Shown piece after piece: positions 25,591 to 34,051 of a stretch of 64,000 bases of DNA. The position numbers and the translations under genes are program-made. This DNA is from Paraburkholderia sabiae (GTDB taxonomy: Bacteria; Pseudomonadota; Gammaproteobacteria; Burkholderiales; Burkholderiaceae): positions 1,984,001-2,048,000 of the forward strand of contig NZ_CP125295.1 in NCBI RefSeq assembly GCF_030412785.1, given 5' to 3'. Positions within the stretch are counted from its first letter, which is position 1; each line of letters starts with the position of its first letter. The notes under the pieces are model-generated. The model did no database searches, was not told the DNA's origin, and saw only the letters and a list, made by a program, of their open reading frames with translations.

Positions 25591-26529
25591 TCACTCGTGA
25601 GCGGGAAGGGCTTCGTGCCGTGTGACGTCTTCGAACGCGAGCGCTTCGTGCAGCAGCCAGCGTCTGAACGCCTGCAACTCGGGCCGCTCGTCTGCGCCAT
25701 CCGTGCCTTCTGCGCCGACGAGCCAGTACGAGGTTTTCGCATCGACGCTCAGCGCGCTCGCTTCGACGAGTGTGCCCGCATCGAGTTCGCGGTCGACGAG
25801 CGGTCGTCTGCCGATGGCGACGCCCATGCCCGTCGTCGCCGCTTCGAGCGCGAGCTGGATCGTGTCGAAGCGCAGGCCGCCCGTTGCGTCGAGATCGCCG
25901 ATGCCCGCGCCGTCGAGCCACGCCTGCCAGTCGTCGCTGGCGGTATCGACGTGAATCAGCGCCGCGCGCCGCAAGTCGACGTTGCCATGCGCGTCGAGCA
26001 AGGTCTCGCGATACGCGGGGCTGCACACGGGTACGAGCTTCTCGCCGAACAGCCGGTTCCAGTCGCTGCCGGGCACGGGGCCGCGACTCAGACGGATGCC
26101 GAAATCGAAGCCGTCGATGGGAAAGCCGACCTGGCGGCGCGACGTATCGACGGATACGTCGATGTTCGGCCAGCGCGCGCGAAAGTCGTGCAGGCGCGGC
26201 ACGAGCCAGCGCACGGCGAGCGTCGGTGCGCAGCTCACGGAGATCGTCCGATGCGTGCGGCCATCGGGCAGCCGCTGCGTGCCGAGCAGAATCAGCGAGA
26301 ACGCTTCGGCGATGTACGGGAAATACAGTTCGCCCGCGGGCGTCAGCGACAGCTTGCGCGGCTCGCGTGTGAACAGCGCGACACCGAGCGTCTCTTCGAG
26401 CGCGACGATGCCGTGACTCACCGCGCTCGGCGTGACGTTGAGTTCGGCGGCGGCGAGCTTGAAACTGCCGAGCCGCGCGGCTGCCTCGAAGAAACGCAGC
26501 GAGTTCAGCGGAGGCAGGCGAGCGGGCAT
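25591..26529 (-). CDS. LysR-family regulator (GcvA-like)
   Basis: This 312-residue protein starts with MPARLPPLNSLRFFEAAARL, followed by SFKLAAAELNVTPSAVSHGI, the GcvA-type helix-turn-helix, and a substrate-binding-like effector domain to the end. The usual target is an adjacent gene, here the MFS transporter 82 bp downstream in the same orientation. It is preceded by the FmdB-like gene. An upstream ATG would add 81 low-quality residues and is rejected. Confidence 0.9.
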   Translation of the reverse strand: MPARLPPLNSLRFFEAAARLGSFKLAAAELNVTPSAVSHGIVALEETLGVALFTREPRKLSLTPAGELYFPYIAEAFSLILLGTQRLPDGRTHRTISVSCAPTLAVRWLVPRLHDFRARWPNIDVSVDTSRRQVGFPIDGFDFGIRLSRGPVPGSDWNRLFGEKLVPVCSPAYRETLLDAHGNVDLRRAALIHVDTASDDWQAWLDGAGIGDLDATGGLRFDTIQLALEAATTGMGVAIGRRPLVDRELDAGTLVEASALSVDAKTSYWLVGAEGTDGADERPELQAFRRWLLHEALAFEDVTRHEALPAHE

Positions 26530-26575
26530 GGTGCGGACTTCGGGCGTGAGTAAGCGATGGAAGTGGTGCGCGCGC

Positions 26576-26812
26576 TCATGGACAGCACGAACAGCCACGA
26601 TGCCGCATGCCGTATCCGCCTTCGCTGTCGGAAGCGCCACTGGATCCACTACCTGAAGCTGAAGCGCCGCCGAGCAACGCAGGCGCGCCGACCCGCACGC
26701 GTTCCGCGGACGTGCCGCAGCGAGGACAGGCGGCGGGCTCGTCGCGTTCGGCGATGCGCCGCACGGTTTCAAACGCGCCGCAGTCGGCGCACTCGTAGTC
26801 GTACACAGGCAT
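26576..26812 (-). CDS. FmdB-family zinc-ribbon protein
   Basis: This 78-residue protein starts MPVYDYECADCGAFETV and has a second Cys pair at CPRCG, forming one zinc ribbon. A Gly/Ser-rich tail ending in a Cys pair (GCSCCP) follows. FmdB-type proteins are named from a putative formamidase regulator, but their real role is unclear. It lies 46 bp upstream of the LysR start and 37 bp downstream of the HNH gene, all on one strand. Confidence 0.82.
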   Translation of the reverse strand: MPVYDYECADCGAFETVRRIAERDEPAACPRCGTSAERVRVGAPALLGGASASGSGSSGASDSEGGYGMRHRGCSCCP

Positions 26813-26849
26813 AACTTGTTCCGTCGTTATCGCACGATGCGATCGGGTG

Positions 26850-27170
26850 TCAGCGCTTGCGCCGGCTGCTGCGCGTGCGTTCATGAAACCCGACCGGCTT
26901 CGTGCGTACCCAGTTCACGAAAGCTCTGACTTGCTCATTGTCGAGGAGACGATCGACCGAGGCATACGTCGTCGCCAGCTCGCGCTCGGAAAACAGCGCG
27001 TGCAACTGCCGATGACAGATCCGGTGCAGCGCGACCGTTTCACGGCCGCCTTCCGCTTTCGGAATCAGGTGATGCTCGTCGCGCTGGTCGGGTGGAATCG
27101 CGCGGCCGCACAGCGGACAGACTTCATCCTGCGGCGGCCGATACCACGATTCCACTTCGCGCTTTGCCAT
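26850..27170 (-). CDS. HNH endonuclease-domain protein
   Basis: This 106-residue protein has CPLCGR (zinc pair), then DEHHLIPKAEGG (the HNH core with tandem His), then ALHRICHRQLHALF. Together these match a compact HNH nuclease with a zinc knuckle. ATG 27170 is behind AGGAG. Such small HNH proteins may be DNA nucleases of unknown role. It is first of a minus-strand row (HNH, FmdB, LysR, MFS) and divergent from the SLATT gene. Confidence 0.82.
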   Translation of the reverse strand: MAKREVESWYRPPQDEVCPLCGRAIPPDQRDEHHLIPKAEGGRETVALHRICHRQLHALFSERELATTYASVDRLLDNEQVRAFVNWVRTKPVGFHERTRSSRRKR

Positions 27171-27361
27171 CGATGCTCCTGCGATTCCATCATCCTACCA
27201 ATTTTCGCCGCGGATTCCGGCGCGGTTCGCCACGTTAGCCAATCGGCCAGGACTTTGCGCATCGGCCGTTCCCGATGCCCTTTGGCCTATTACTTACGCT
27301 GCCCGTTAGCGTCACGCCGCGATGCTATGCTGGCCACTTCCCGTCGACGAAAGGCAATGGC

Positions 27362-27937
27362 ATGACGATGGTCGATCCGCATGCGCAGGCGCGCGCCGAT
27401 GACACTCCGGAAGCACACAGCGAATACAGGCCGCCCGTCACTGAAAACGAGCTGCTGCTGAAGTGGATCCGCCGCGCGCGCGAATCGCAGAAGAGCCATT
27501 ACGACATGGCCGATCTGCTCGCCGCGCGCAACCGCGGGTTCGGCATCGGCGTGACGGCGCTGTCCGCGGTGGTCGGCACGACGGTGTTTCTGTCGCTGGT
27601 AGTATCGGCGGATTCGGCTTTGGGGCGGCTCGTGGTCGGCCTGGTGAGCATTGCGGCGGCTGTGTCGGCGGCGTTGCAGACGTTTCTGCGCTATGCGGAG
27701 CGCGCCGAAGCGCATCGCGCGGCTGGGGCACGCTATGGCGCGGTGCGGCGTCGGCTGGAAGCGATCTATGCGGGCGATCCGGGCGCTCGCGACGGACGCT
27801 ATATCAGCGAAGTGCGCGAGATTCTCGACCGTCTCGCGGAAGATTCGCCGAGCGTGCCGCCGCGCATGTTCCAGCGCACGCAGGAGACGTTGCGCGTCGC
27901 GGCGCTGCAAGGCCGCGACGGAAACCGCTGGGAATGA
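27362..27937 (+). CDS. SLATT-domain two-TM protein
   Basis: This 191-residue protein starts at ATG 27362; a second ATG lies two codons later. A cytoplasmic helix (ENELLLKWIRRARESQKSHY) precedes two adjacent TM helices (GIGVTALSAVVGTTVFLSLVV and LVVGLVSIAAAVSAALQTFL). A long amphipathic C-terminal helix region follows (ERAEAHRAAGARYGAVRRRLEAIY). This is the layout of SLATT proteins, predicted pore-forming effectors of nucleotide-signalled conflict systems. No SMODS nucleotidyltransferase or SLOG partner is adjacent, so its role here is open. Confidence 0.7.
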   Translation: MTMVDPHAQARADDTPEAHSEYRPPVTENELLLKWIRRARESQKSHYDMADLLAARNRGFGIGVTALSAVVGTTVFLSLVVSADSALGRLVVGLVSIAAAVSAALQTFLRYAERAEAHRAAGARYGAVRRRLEAIYAGDPGARDGRYISEVREILDRLAEDSPSVPPRMFQRTQETLRVAALQGRDGNRWE

Positions 27938-27971
27938 AGCACGTTTGATGGCGTGACAGTGCTGCCGATGC

Positions 27972-28922
27972 TCAGGCTCTAAGCTGTGCGCCGGACGCGT
28001 CGCCGCGTGCGGCGACGTGCGGCATCGGCGACGGAAGCCCGGACGGTTCGGCTGCATTGGCGAACTGGCGACAGACCTCTGCGGCACTGCCGCACGCGTG
28101 CAGCCGCTCGCGGAAATGCTGGTCGCAAAACCGCTGCGCGACATCGGCGAGCAGATTCAGGTGCATCGTGTTCGCGCCTTCGGGCACGAAGAGCGCAATG
28201 ACGTCGGTGACAGGCTTCGCGTCGGGCGCGTCGAAATCGAGCGGGACGCGCGGGCGCACATAGAGAACCACCGCGTTGAACAGGCCCGCAATCTGGCTAT
28301 GCGGAACGGCGACGCCTTGTCCCAGACCCGTCGAGCCGAGCGCCTCGCGCGTGTTCAGCCCTTCGATCACCTGAGCAGCCGGCACGCCATAGCGACGTTC
28401 GCAAAACGTGCCGAGCTGCGCGAAGAGTGCATCGCGATCCACGATGTCCGCGTCGAGCAGCACGTTGTCGGCGCTCAGCAGACGGTCGAGCGTGTCTGTC
28501 TCGTCGTCGCTGGTCTTGACGGAAGTTTTCGCGGGCCGCAACGCGCTCGCGGCCTGCGCCCACGACGTGGCGCGCAGCAGATCGCGCCAGCCGTCCGTCG
28601 GTGTATCGGGAATCTCGAACAGATGACCGAACTGCGCGGCAGGCGCGATACGCGTCACCTGCTGGATCGCGCCGTTCACGGCGTCTTTCGGCAGATACAG
28701 CGACAGCTGCACGCGATCGGTATGCGGCAGCGTCGCGATGCGGATGGTCCACGGCTGGCCCGCGCAATCGCGGGTGAGCGCGCGGCGCAATGGCGTGACG
28801 TGCTGCGCGTCGAGCGTCACGCGCATCATCACGCTGCGGCTCGCCGCGTGAGCCCGCGTGGCCGGTGCGTGATGTTGATGGATGCCGAAAATGGCGCGCA
28901 GAATCGCTCGAGTCTTCGTCAT
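27972..28922 (-). CDS. EIIA-Ntr-like PTS domain protein with N-terminal extension
   Basis: This 316-residue protein starts at ATG 28922 behind GGAGAAAGGGC. Residues 30-105 form an ACT-like alpha/beta region. Residues 145-295 are a PTS EIIA type-2 domain with the phospho-accepting His208 in GVAVPHSQI and the preceding NTREALGSTGLGQG. EIIA-Ntr proteins relay phosphate from NPr and regulate K+ transport, PHB and nitrogen functions. Neither rpoN nor ptsO is adjacent. The duplex architecture (about twice PtsN length) points to a regulatory paralogue. Confidence 0.8.
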   Translation of the reverse strand: MTKTRAILRAIFGIHQHHAPATRAHAASRSVMMRVTLDAQHVTPLRRALTRDCAGQPWTIRIATLPHTDRVQLSLYLPKDAVNGAIQQVTRIAPAAQFGHLFEIPDTPTDGWRDLLRATSWAQAASALRPAKTSVKTSDDETDTLDRLLSADNVLLDADIVDRDALFAQLGTFCERRYGVPAAQVIEGLNTREALGSTGLGQGVAVPHSQIAGLFNAVVLYVRPRVPLDFDAPDAKPVTDVIALFVPEGANTMHLNLLADVAQRFCDQHFRERLHACGSAAEVCRQFANAAEPSGLPSPMPHVAARGDASGAQLRA

Positions 28923-28994
28923 GCCCTTTCTCCAGACTGACATTAGGACTAGCGTAGCGCGATTCGCATTAAAACCGAATAAAAAAGCACTTTC

Positions 28995-29015
28995 GCCGAA
29001 TGTGGGCTGTCGCAC
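28995..29015. repeat. Copy 2 of an interspersed 21-bp element
   Basis: GCCGAATGTG-GGCT-GTCGCAC is 17/21 identical, with equal spacing, to 14617-14637. It lies in the divergent spacer between the EIIA-like and GST genes. Confidence 0.45.
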
Positions 29016-29131
29016 GCGGCACGACGCGGGAAAGGTGTTAAAGAACGCATGCTGCAGCGCCGCGTTCGCGCGCTGAAGGACACCCGTTGAAGGACATCGA
29101 CACGATTCGCTCATCGCAGGAGACTCCGTTC

Positions 29132-29824
29132 ATGCTGACGCTCTACTCGTACCCCGATCTGTTCGGCGTCGCCGACAACAACGCGTTCGGTCTGAAGGTC
29201 TACGCGTTCATGCGGCTGTGCGGGCTCGATTTCGAGCACCGGCATATTCTCGACACGTCGCACGCGCCGCGCGGCCAGTTGCCGTATCTGTCCGACGACG
29301 GCGAAACGGTCGGCGACAGCGACGCGATCATCGCGTATCTGAAGAACAAGTACGATCTGCGGATCGACGGCGCGCTGTCGCAAGGGCAACTGAATCTCGA
29401 CTTTCTGGTGCGCCGCACACTCGACGATCTCTACTGGCCGATGAGCTATTCGCGCTGGCGCGACGAACGCTATTGGCCGGCGTTTCGCGATGCCGTGCTG
29501 CGCGAGCACACGGACGTCACCACGAGCGATCTCGAAGGCGCGCGCGAGTACAACCGGCAGCGCTATCACTATCAGGGCATCGGACGTTACGAGCCGGACC
29601 AGGTGTACGCGCGCGGGATCGGCGATCTGCGCGTCGTTGCCGATCTGCTCGGCGACAGCGGCTTCGTGTTCGGCCCGGAACCGGCGACCATCGATGCCGC
29701 CATCTACGGCTTTGTCGCGAACATTTACTTCTACGAGATCGACACGCCGCTGAAGGCGTTCGTGTTGTCGCGGCCCGAACTGGTCCGCCATTGCCTCGCG
29801 GTGCACGAGCGGATCGCGGCTTGA
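29132..29824 (+). CDS. Glutathione S-transferase-fold protein (metaxin-like N-domain)
   Basis: This 230-residue protein starts at ATG 29132 behind CAGGAGA (an earlier TTG at 29087 is less likely). The N-terminal thioredoxin-like domain (MLTLYSYPDLFGVADNNAFG ... RGQLPYLSDDGETVGDSDAI) includes the SD pair that binds the gamma-glutamyl part. An all-helical C-terminal domain follows, ending in ATIDAAIYGFVANIYF. The active-site Cys/Ser position is atypical, as in metaxin-related GSTs. Substrate unknown. Confidence 0.82.
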   Translation: MLTLYSYPDLFGVADNNAFGLKVYAFMRLCGLDFEHRHILDTSHAPRGQLPYLSDDGETVGDSDAIIAYLKNKYDLRIDGALSQGQLNLDFLVRRTLDDLYWPMSYSRWRDERYWPAFRDAVLREHTDVTTSDLEGAREYNRQRYHYQGIGRYEPDQVYARGIGDLRVVADLLGDSGFVFGPEPATIDAAIYGFVANIYFYEIDTPLKAFVLSRPELVRHCLAVHERIAA

Positions 29825-29982
29825 GAAAGACGGTGCAAGGAACTCCCGCGCGGCATTGGCTGTCATCGGATAGGATCGCCTTTCGCACGTAAGGCGATTG
29901 ACGCACCGCTTTCGACATCACCTGCGGAAAAAACGCGGGCATCACCAGCGAACTCGATAACGAATCAAGCAAGGGAGAAACA

Positions 29983-30579
29983 ATGACAATGTACCGCCGC
30001 CGATTCATCGCGATGACCACGGCCACGCTCGCCTCGGGCGGGCTGGCGCTTGCAGGCTGCACGACGACGGGGCCGTCGTCGGATGCGTCGCCCGAAGCGA
30101 ACGCGGGCAAGCGCCAGTCGATCGACGCCGACGTCAACGCGACGCTCACGCGCCTCTTCAACGCGATCGGCGGTTCGCGCGAACTCGCCGACAAGGCGCG
30201 CGGCATTCTCGTGTTTCCGTCGGTGATCTCGGCGGGCTTCTGGTTCGGCGGACAGTACGGGCAGGGCGCATTGCGCGTCGGCGGGCAGACGTCGGGCTAT
30301 TACAGCATCACGGCGGCGTCGTTCGGCTTGCAGATCGGCGCGCAGTCGAAGGCGATCATCATGCTGTTCATGACGGACGAAGCGCTCAGCAGCTTCACGC
30401 GCAGCCAGGGCTGGTCGGCGGGCGTCGATGCGACGGTGGCGCTCGTGAAGGTCGGCGCGAACGGCAACGTCGACACGTCGACGGCAATGAGTCCCGTCGA
30501 AGCGTTCGTGCTGACGAACGGCGGGCTGATGGCGGGCGTGTCGCTGGAAGGCTCGAAGATTTCCCGTCTGATCATCTGA
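29983..30579 (+). CDS. SYLF/YSC84-domain lipoprotein
   Basis: This 198-residue protein has an Arg-rich signal (MTMYRRRFIAMTTATLASGG) ending in lipobox LALAGC, so it is probably lipidated. The SYLF lipid-binding domain follows: ADKARGILVFPSVISAGFWF, GYYSITAASFGLQIGAQSKA, and AFVLTNGGLMAGVSLEGSKI. The domain binds phosphoinositides in eukaryotes; bacterial relatives are envelope proteins of unclear function. It immediately precedes box E and the universal stress gene. Confidence 0.85.
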   Translation: MTMYRRRFIAMTTATLASGGLALAGCTTTGPSSDASPEANAGKRQSIDADVNATLTRLFNAIGGSRELADKARGILVFPSVISAGFWFGGQYGQGALRVGGQTSGYYSITAASFGLQIGAQSKAIIMLFMTDEALSSFTRSQGWSAGVDATVALVKVGANGNVDTSTAMSPVEAFVLTNGGLMAGVSLEGSKISRLII

Positions 30580-30598
30580 TTCCAGCGCAATAAAGCTT

Positions 30599-30631
30599 GC
30601 TCATTTGCCGCTAAGTCTCGCGTCGCATCAT
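30599..30631 (+). promoter_or_regulatory. Response-regulator-type box E with -10
   Basis: GCTCATT-TGCC-GCTAAGT (30599-30616), then 9 bp, then CATCAT (30626-30631). It lies 38 bp before the universal stress gene and about 8 kb from the two-component genes. Confidence 0.6.
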
Positions 30632-30669
30632 GCACTGCATGACATGACGCAACGACGGAGGCACTCGAA

Positions 30670-31197
30670 ATGATCAAGCACATTCTGGTCGCGGTTGGCG
30701 CACACAGGGACGACTCGGTACTCAAGACGGCCATCGACAAGGCGCGCCAAACGGGCGCACGGCTCACTGCCGTGTATGTCGTCGACACGATGCCCTGGTG
30801 GGCGCTGGCAGGCGTCGAATACGGCTGTCTCGACACGCTGCAGATGGTCGAGGAACTCGAACGCACGGTGGAGCGCCGCTGCAACGAGACCTTCGAACTC
30901 GACGCGTGGGACATCGATACGCGTGCGATGACGGTTGCGCTGAAAGGCGGCGTGGGCCGCACGATCGCGCGCATCGCCGACGAACTCGACGCGGATCTGG
31001 TCGTCGTCGGCGCGGGACGCGGTCCGAAGTGGCGCTTCTGGGAAGAGCGGATGAGCGATGTGATCGCGCGTTGCACGCGGCGCTCGGTGCTGATCGCGAC
31101 GTCGACGGTTGCACGTGAAGACAAGGCGGCAAGCGGCGACGCGCATCGCCACGCGCAAGGCCGCACGGGCGCGTCGGTTCACGCGCCGACGCTTTAA
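30670..31197 (+). CDS. Universal stress protein (UspA family)
   Basis: This 175-residue protein has a Rossmann-like UspA fold: MIKHILVAVGAHRDDSVLKT at the start, then ADLVVVGAGRGPKWRFWEER, RRSVLIATS, and a His/Ala-rich tail. The ATP-binding GxxGx9G pattern is imperfect (VVGAGRG with a changed spacing). USPs bind ATP and support survival under stress. ATG 30670 follows GGAGGC. It is preceded by box E, suggesting control by the two-component system at 20.7-22.9 kb. Confidence 0.88.
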   Translation: MIKHILVAVGAHRDDSVLKTAIDKARQTGARLTAVYVVDTMPWWALAGVEYGCLDTLQMVEELERTVERRCNETFELDAWDIDTRAMTVALKGGVGRTIARIADELDADLVVVGAGRGPKWRFWEERMSDVIARCTRRSVLIATSTVAREDKAASGDAHRHAQGRTGASVHAPTL

Positions 31198-31211
31198 ACC
31201 CGCTCCAAACC

Positions 31212-34037
31212 TTACACGCCGCCGATCAGCTTCAGCCCCGCCGGCAACGACTCGCCGAACACGCGACCGCTGTCGGCGTCATCGAGCGCGACGGTTTCGC
31301 GGACCATCTGAATCCACGCGGGCGCTGCGCCGAGCGTTTCGAGCCGGCGAATCACGGTGTCGCGAGCGTCGTCGGGCAGGTCGCGCGAACGGTCGCCCGT
31401 CATGCGCGACAACTGCACGGCGGCGAACGCGGCGGGCTCGACTTTTTTCCAGTCGAGCGCGAGCACGGCGTCGAGCCATTCCACCGCGACTTCGGGCGGC
31501 ACGACGCCATGGGCGCTGCCATAGAATGGCAGACGCGCGCCGATCCGCCCGATCGCCCACCACGTCTGATGATTCTCAGAAGGCTTGCGCAAGCGCTCCA
31601 GCAACTGCTGAGCGAGCGCGATTTTGCGCTCAACAGAAATGCGCTCCAGCGACGCCTGCACGCGAATCATGTCCGCGTAACCGACCTTCGCGGGATCGAA
31701 CGGCAGCTTCTGCTTCTTGATGCTCGCCGCCTGCAGAAACTCCATCGCGTCGAGCAACTGCAACTGCGCGTCCTCGTTCAGCCCGCCCGCCGCGCGACGC
31801 CACAGCGTCCACCATTCGGACCACACCTGGCTTTCGTGAATGTACTGGATGCCGTCGTCGAAGATCGACCACATCTGCTCGACGCGCCATTCGTCGAGCG
31901 GATAACCGAAACCCGGCCGCAGGCAATAGCCCGTCAGATTGAGCCACAGGCGTTCGTGATCGGCCGAACGGCGACGGCGTTTCGCGCGGTCCCACAACGC
32001 GCCGAACAGTTCGCGCAGCAGCGCGACGTCCCAATTGTCGCGCTGCCCGAGCGTGTGTTCGAGTTGCGCGCGCAGCCGCTTCACTTCGTTCGGCCCGACA
32101 TTCGACGAACGCGCGCCGAACGAGCGCTCGATCAGTTCGATCGCGTGATCGAGTTGCGGGTGGCGTTTCGCCTGAGTGTCGTCAGCGTCCGAAGCCGACG
32201 CTTCGTCGCGGCGCAGTTCGAATTGCAGCAGCCAGCGTTGCGAAGGATCGTCGGTCGCGATGCAGTTCACTTCGAGCGTGCCGACTTCCGTGATCGACGT
32301 GGTGAGCCGAACGGCGCGCTCGTCGGCATCTGACGCGTGCTGACGCTGCACGACGGTCGCGATGGGCGGCAGACGCACGAAATCGCCTTGCGACAGATCG
32401 GTGAGTTCGCCGGGCGCGAAGCGCGTATCGGCGACCGTCGACATCAGGTGAAAACGCACCGGCTGTCCGAGCCGCAGCGCAAACACGCGCTCGTCGAGAT
32501 GGACTTCATGCGCTTCTTCCGTGCCGCGCGGCAGCAGGCAGATGCCCTGATCGCCGTCGAGCACGAGGAAATAGCTGCGCGCCGAACCGCCGCCGATACG
32601 CGGCGCGTTGCCCGCGCGCGCAAGACCATACGCGACGGCGCCGCGCGCGACGGCGACATCGGGATGATCGTTCTGCAGCACATGCAGCGGCTTGCCGCGC
32701 CAGCCGCCGAGCGTATCGGCGAGCCGTTGCGTTAGCGCCTGCGCGCGGAACACGCCGCCGTTGAGCAGCAGCGTGTCGGGCACGGGCAGAATTTCTTCGC
32801 TGCCGCTTGCTTCCGTCGTGCCGAGCGCTTCGCGCGACTGCGCAGCGAGCCGCTTCAGAAACGCCGCGACGTGCCGCGTGACGGCGGCATCGCTCGCATA
32901 CGGCAGGCCGAATTCGACGATCGCTGCGCGCGAGCGGCGCGGCAGATCGTCGGCGGAAACCTGCGGAAAGAAGCCATCGACGACGACCTGTTCGATCTCG
33001 TTGCGCGTCAGATGCGTGGTGCGCGCGCCGCCGATCAAGCGCGAACCCGCGCCGAGCAACGTGATCGCCACGGACTCGGGCGCGTTCGCGTCGAGCAACT
33101 GTTCCTTCGCGACGCGGCAACGTTCGACGAGTTGCGACAGGCTCGCCGCCGACAGCCGCGCCTGGCCGTCCTGCGATGCAGCCAGCCGAGTCTCGGCGAG
33201 GCGCGCGAGCGCGAGGTCCATGTTGTCGCCGCCGAGCATCAGATGATTGCCGACGCCGATACGCGTCAACTGCGGCTCGCCGCTTGTATCGAGTTGAACC
33301 TTGATCAGCGTGAGATCGGTCGTGCCGCCGCCGACGTCGCAGATCAGCACGAGCTTCGTGTCGGCGAGTTCCGCGCCGAGGCTCGCGCGATGATGGAACA
33401 GCCAGTCGTAGAACGCGGCCTGCGGCTCTTCGAGCAGCCGCAATTCGGTCAGCTTCGCGAGCCGCGCGGCTTCGAGCGTCAACGCGCGCGCGCCTTCGTC
33501 GAACGACGCGGGCACCGTGAGCACGACGTTCTGCTGTTCGAGCGGCGCATCGGGAAAGCGCGCGTTCCAGGCGGCGCGCACGTGCGCGAGGTAGCTCGCG
33601 CTCGCGGCGACGGGCGAGACTTTGGCAACGTCGTCGGGCGCACCCCACGGCAGGATCGGCGCAAGCCGGTCGACGGACGAATGCGACAGCCAGCTTTTCG
33701 CGCTCGTCACGAGGCGTCCCGGCACCTGCGCGCCGAGCGTGCGCGCAAGCTGGCCGATCACGGGCGTTGCTTCGGGGGATTTCTGGTCGGCGTGCGACCA
33801 GGGCAACAAAAGATCGCCCGGATTCAGCTCGCCCGCAGCCGGGTGGTAGCGCACGGACGGCAGCAGCGGCCGCGCGCCGATTTCGCCGGGCGCGACCAGC
33901 TGTTCGACATCGAACACGCGGATATCGTCCGAGCCGTTTTCGACATACGCGACGACCGTATTGCTCGTGCCGAGGTCGATGCCGACCGTGTAGCGGCTCG
34001 CTGGCCGCCGTGGTTCGCCTTTCAGCTTGCCCTTCAT
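31212..34037 (-). CDS. Divergent Hsp70-family chaperone, long form (DUF3731-type C-terminus)
   Basis: This 941-residue protein has an actin-like ATPase domain with phosphate-1 YTVGIDLGTSNTVVAYV and phosphate-2 LICDVGGGTTDLTLIKV, and an adenosine motif near LLLNGGVF. The C-terminal third (about 650-940) is a helical region like the DUF3731 tail of this subfamily, in place of the usual DnaK substrate lid. It lies 14 bp after the second Hsp70 on the same strand. This long Hsp70 regularly accompanies a shorter Hsp70 plus DUF2760, and their joint role is not known. Confidence 0.9.
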   Translation of the reverse strand: MKGKLKGEPRRPASRYTVGIDLGTSNTVVAYVENGSDDIRVFDVEQLVAPGEIGARPLLPSVRYHPAAGELNPGDLLLPWSHADQKSPEATPVIGQLARTLGAQVPGRLVTSAKSWLSHSSVDRLAPILPWGAPDDVAKVSPVAASASYLAHVRAAWNARFPDAPLEQQNVVLTVPASFDEGARALTLEAARLAKLTELRLLEEPQAAFYDWLFHHRASLGAELADTKLVLICDVGGGTTDLTLIKVQLDTSGEPQLTRIGVGNHLMLGGDNMDLALARLAETRLAASQDGQARLSAASLSQLVERCRVAKEQLLDANAPESVAITLLGAGSRLIGGARTTHLTRNEIEQVVVDGFFPQVSADDLPRRSRAAIVEFGLPYASDAAVTRHVAAFLKRLAAQSREALGTTEASGSEEILPVPDTLLLNGGVFRAQALTQRLADTLGGWRGKPLHVLQNDHPDVAVARGAVAYGLARAGNAPRIGGGSARSYFLVLDGDQGICLLPRGTEEAHEVHLDERVFALRLGQPVRFHLMSTVADTRFAPGELTDLSQGDFVRLPPIATVVQRQHASDADERAVRLTTSITEVGTLEVNCIATDDPSQRWLLQFELRRDEASASDADDTQAKRHPQLDHAIELIERSFGARSSNVGPNEVKRLRAQLEHTLGQRDNWDVALLRELFGALWDRAKRRRRSADHERLWLNLTGYCLRPGFGYPLDEWRVEQMWSIFDDGIQYIHESQVWSEWWTLWRRAAGGLNEDAQLQLLDAMEFLQAASIKKQKLPFDPAKVGYADMIRVQASLERISVERKIALAQQLLERLRKPSENHQTWWAIGRIGARLPFYGSAHGVVPPEVAVEWLDAVLALDWKKVEPAAFAAVQLSRMTGDRSRDLPDDARDTVIRRLETLGAAPAWIQMVRETVALDDADSGRVFGESLPAGLKLIGGV

Positions 34038-34051
34038 CGAAGCCTTGCGGG

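Noticed and set aside
26850..28922. Defence island
   Set aside because: Only two weak candidates (SLATT, HNH) among metabolic genes; no known system is complete.
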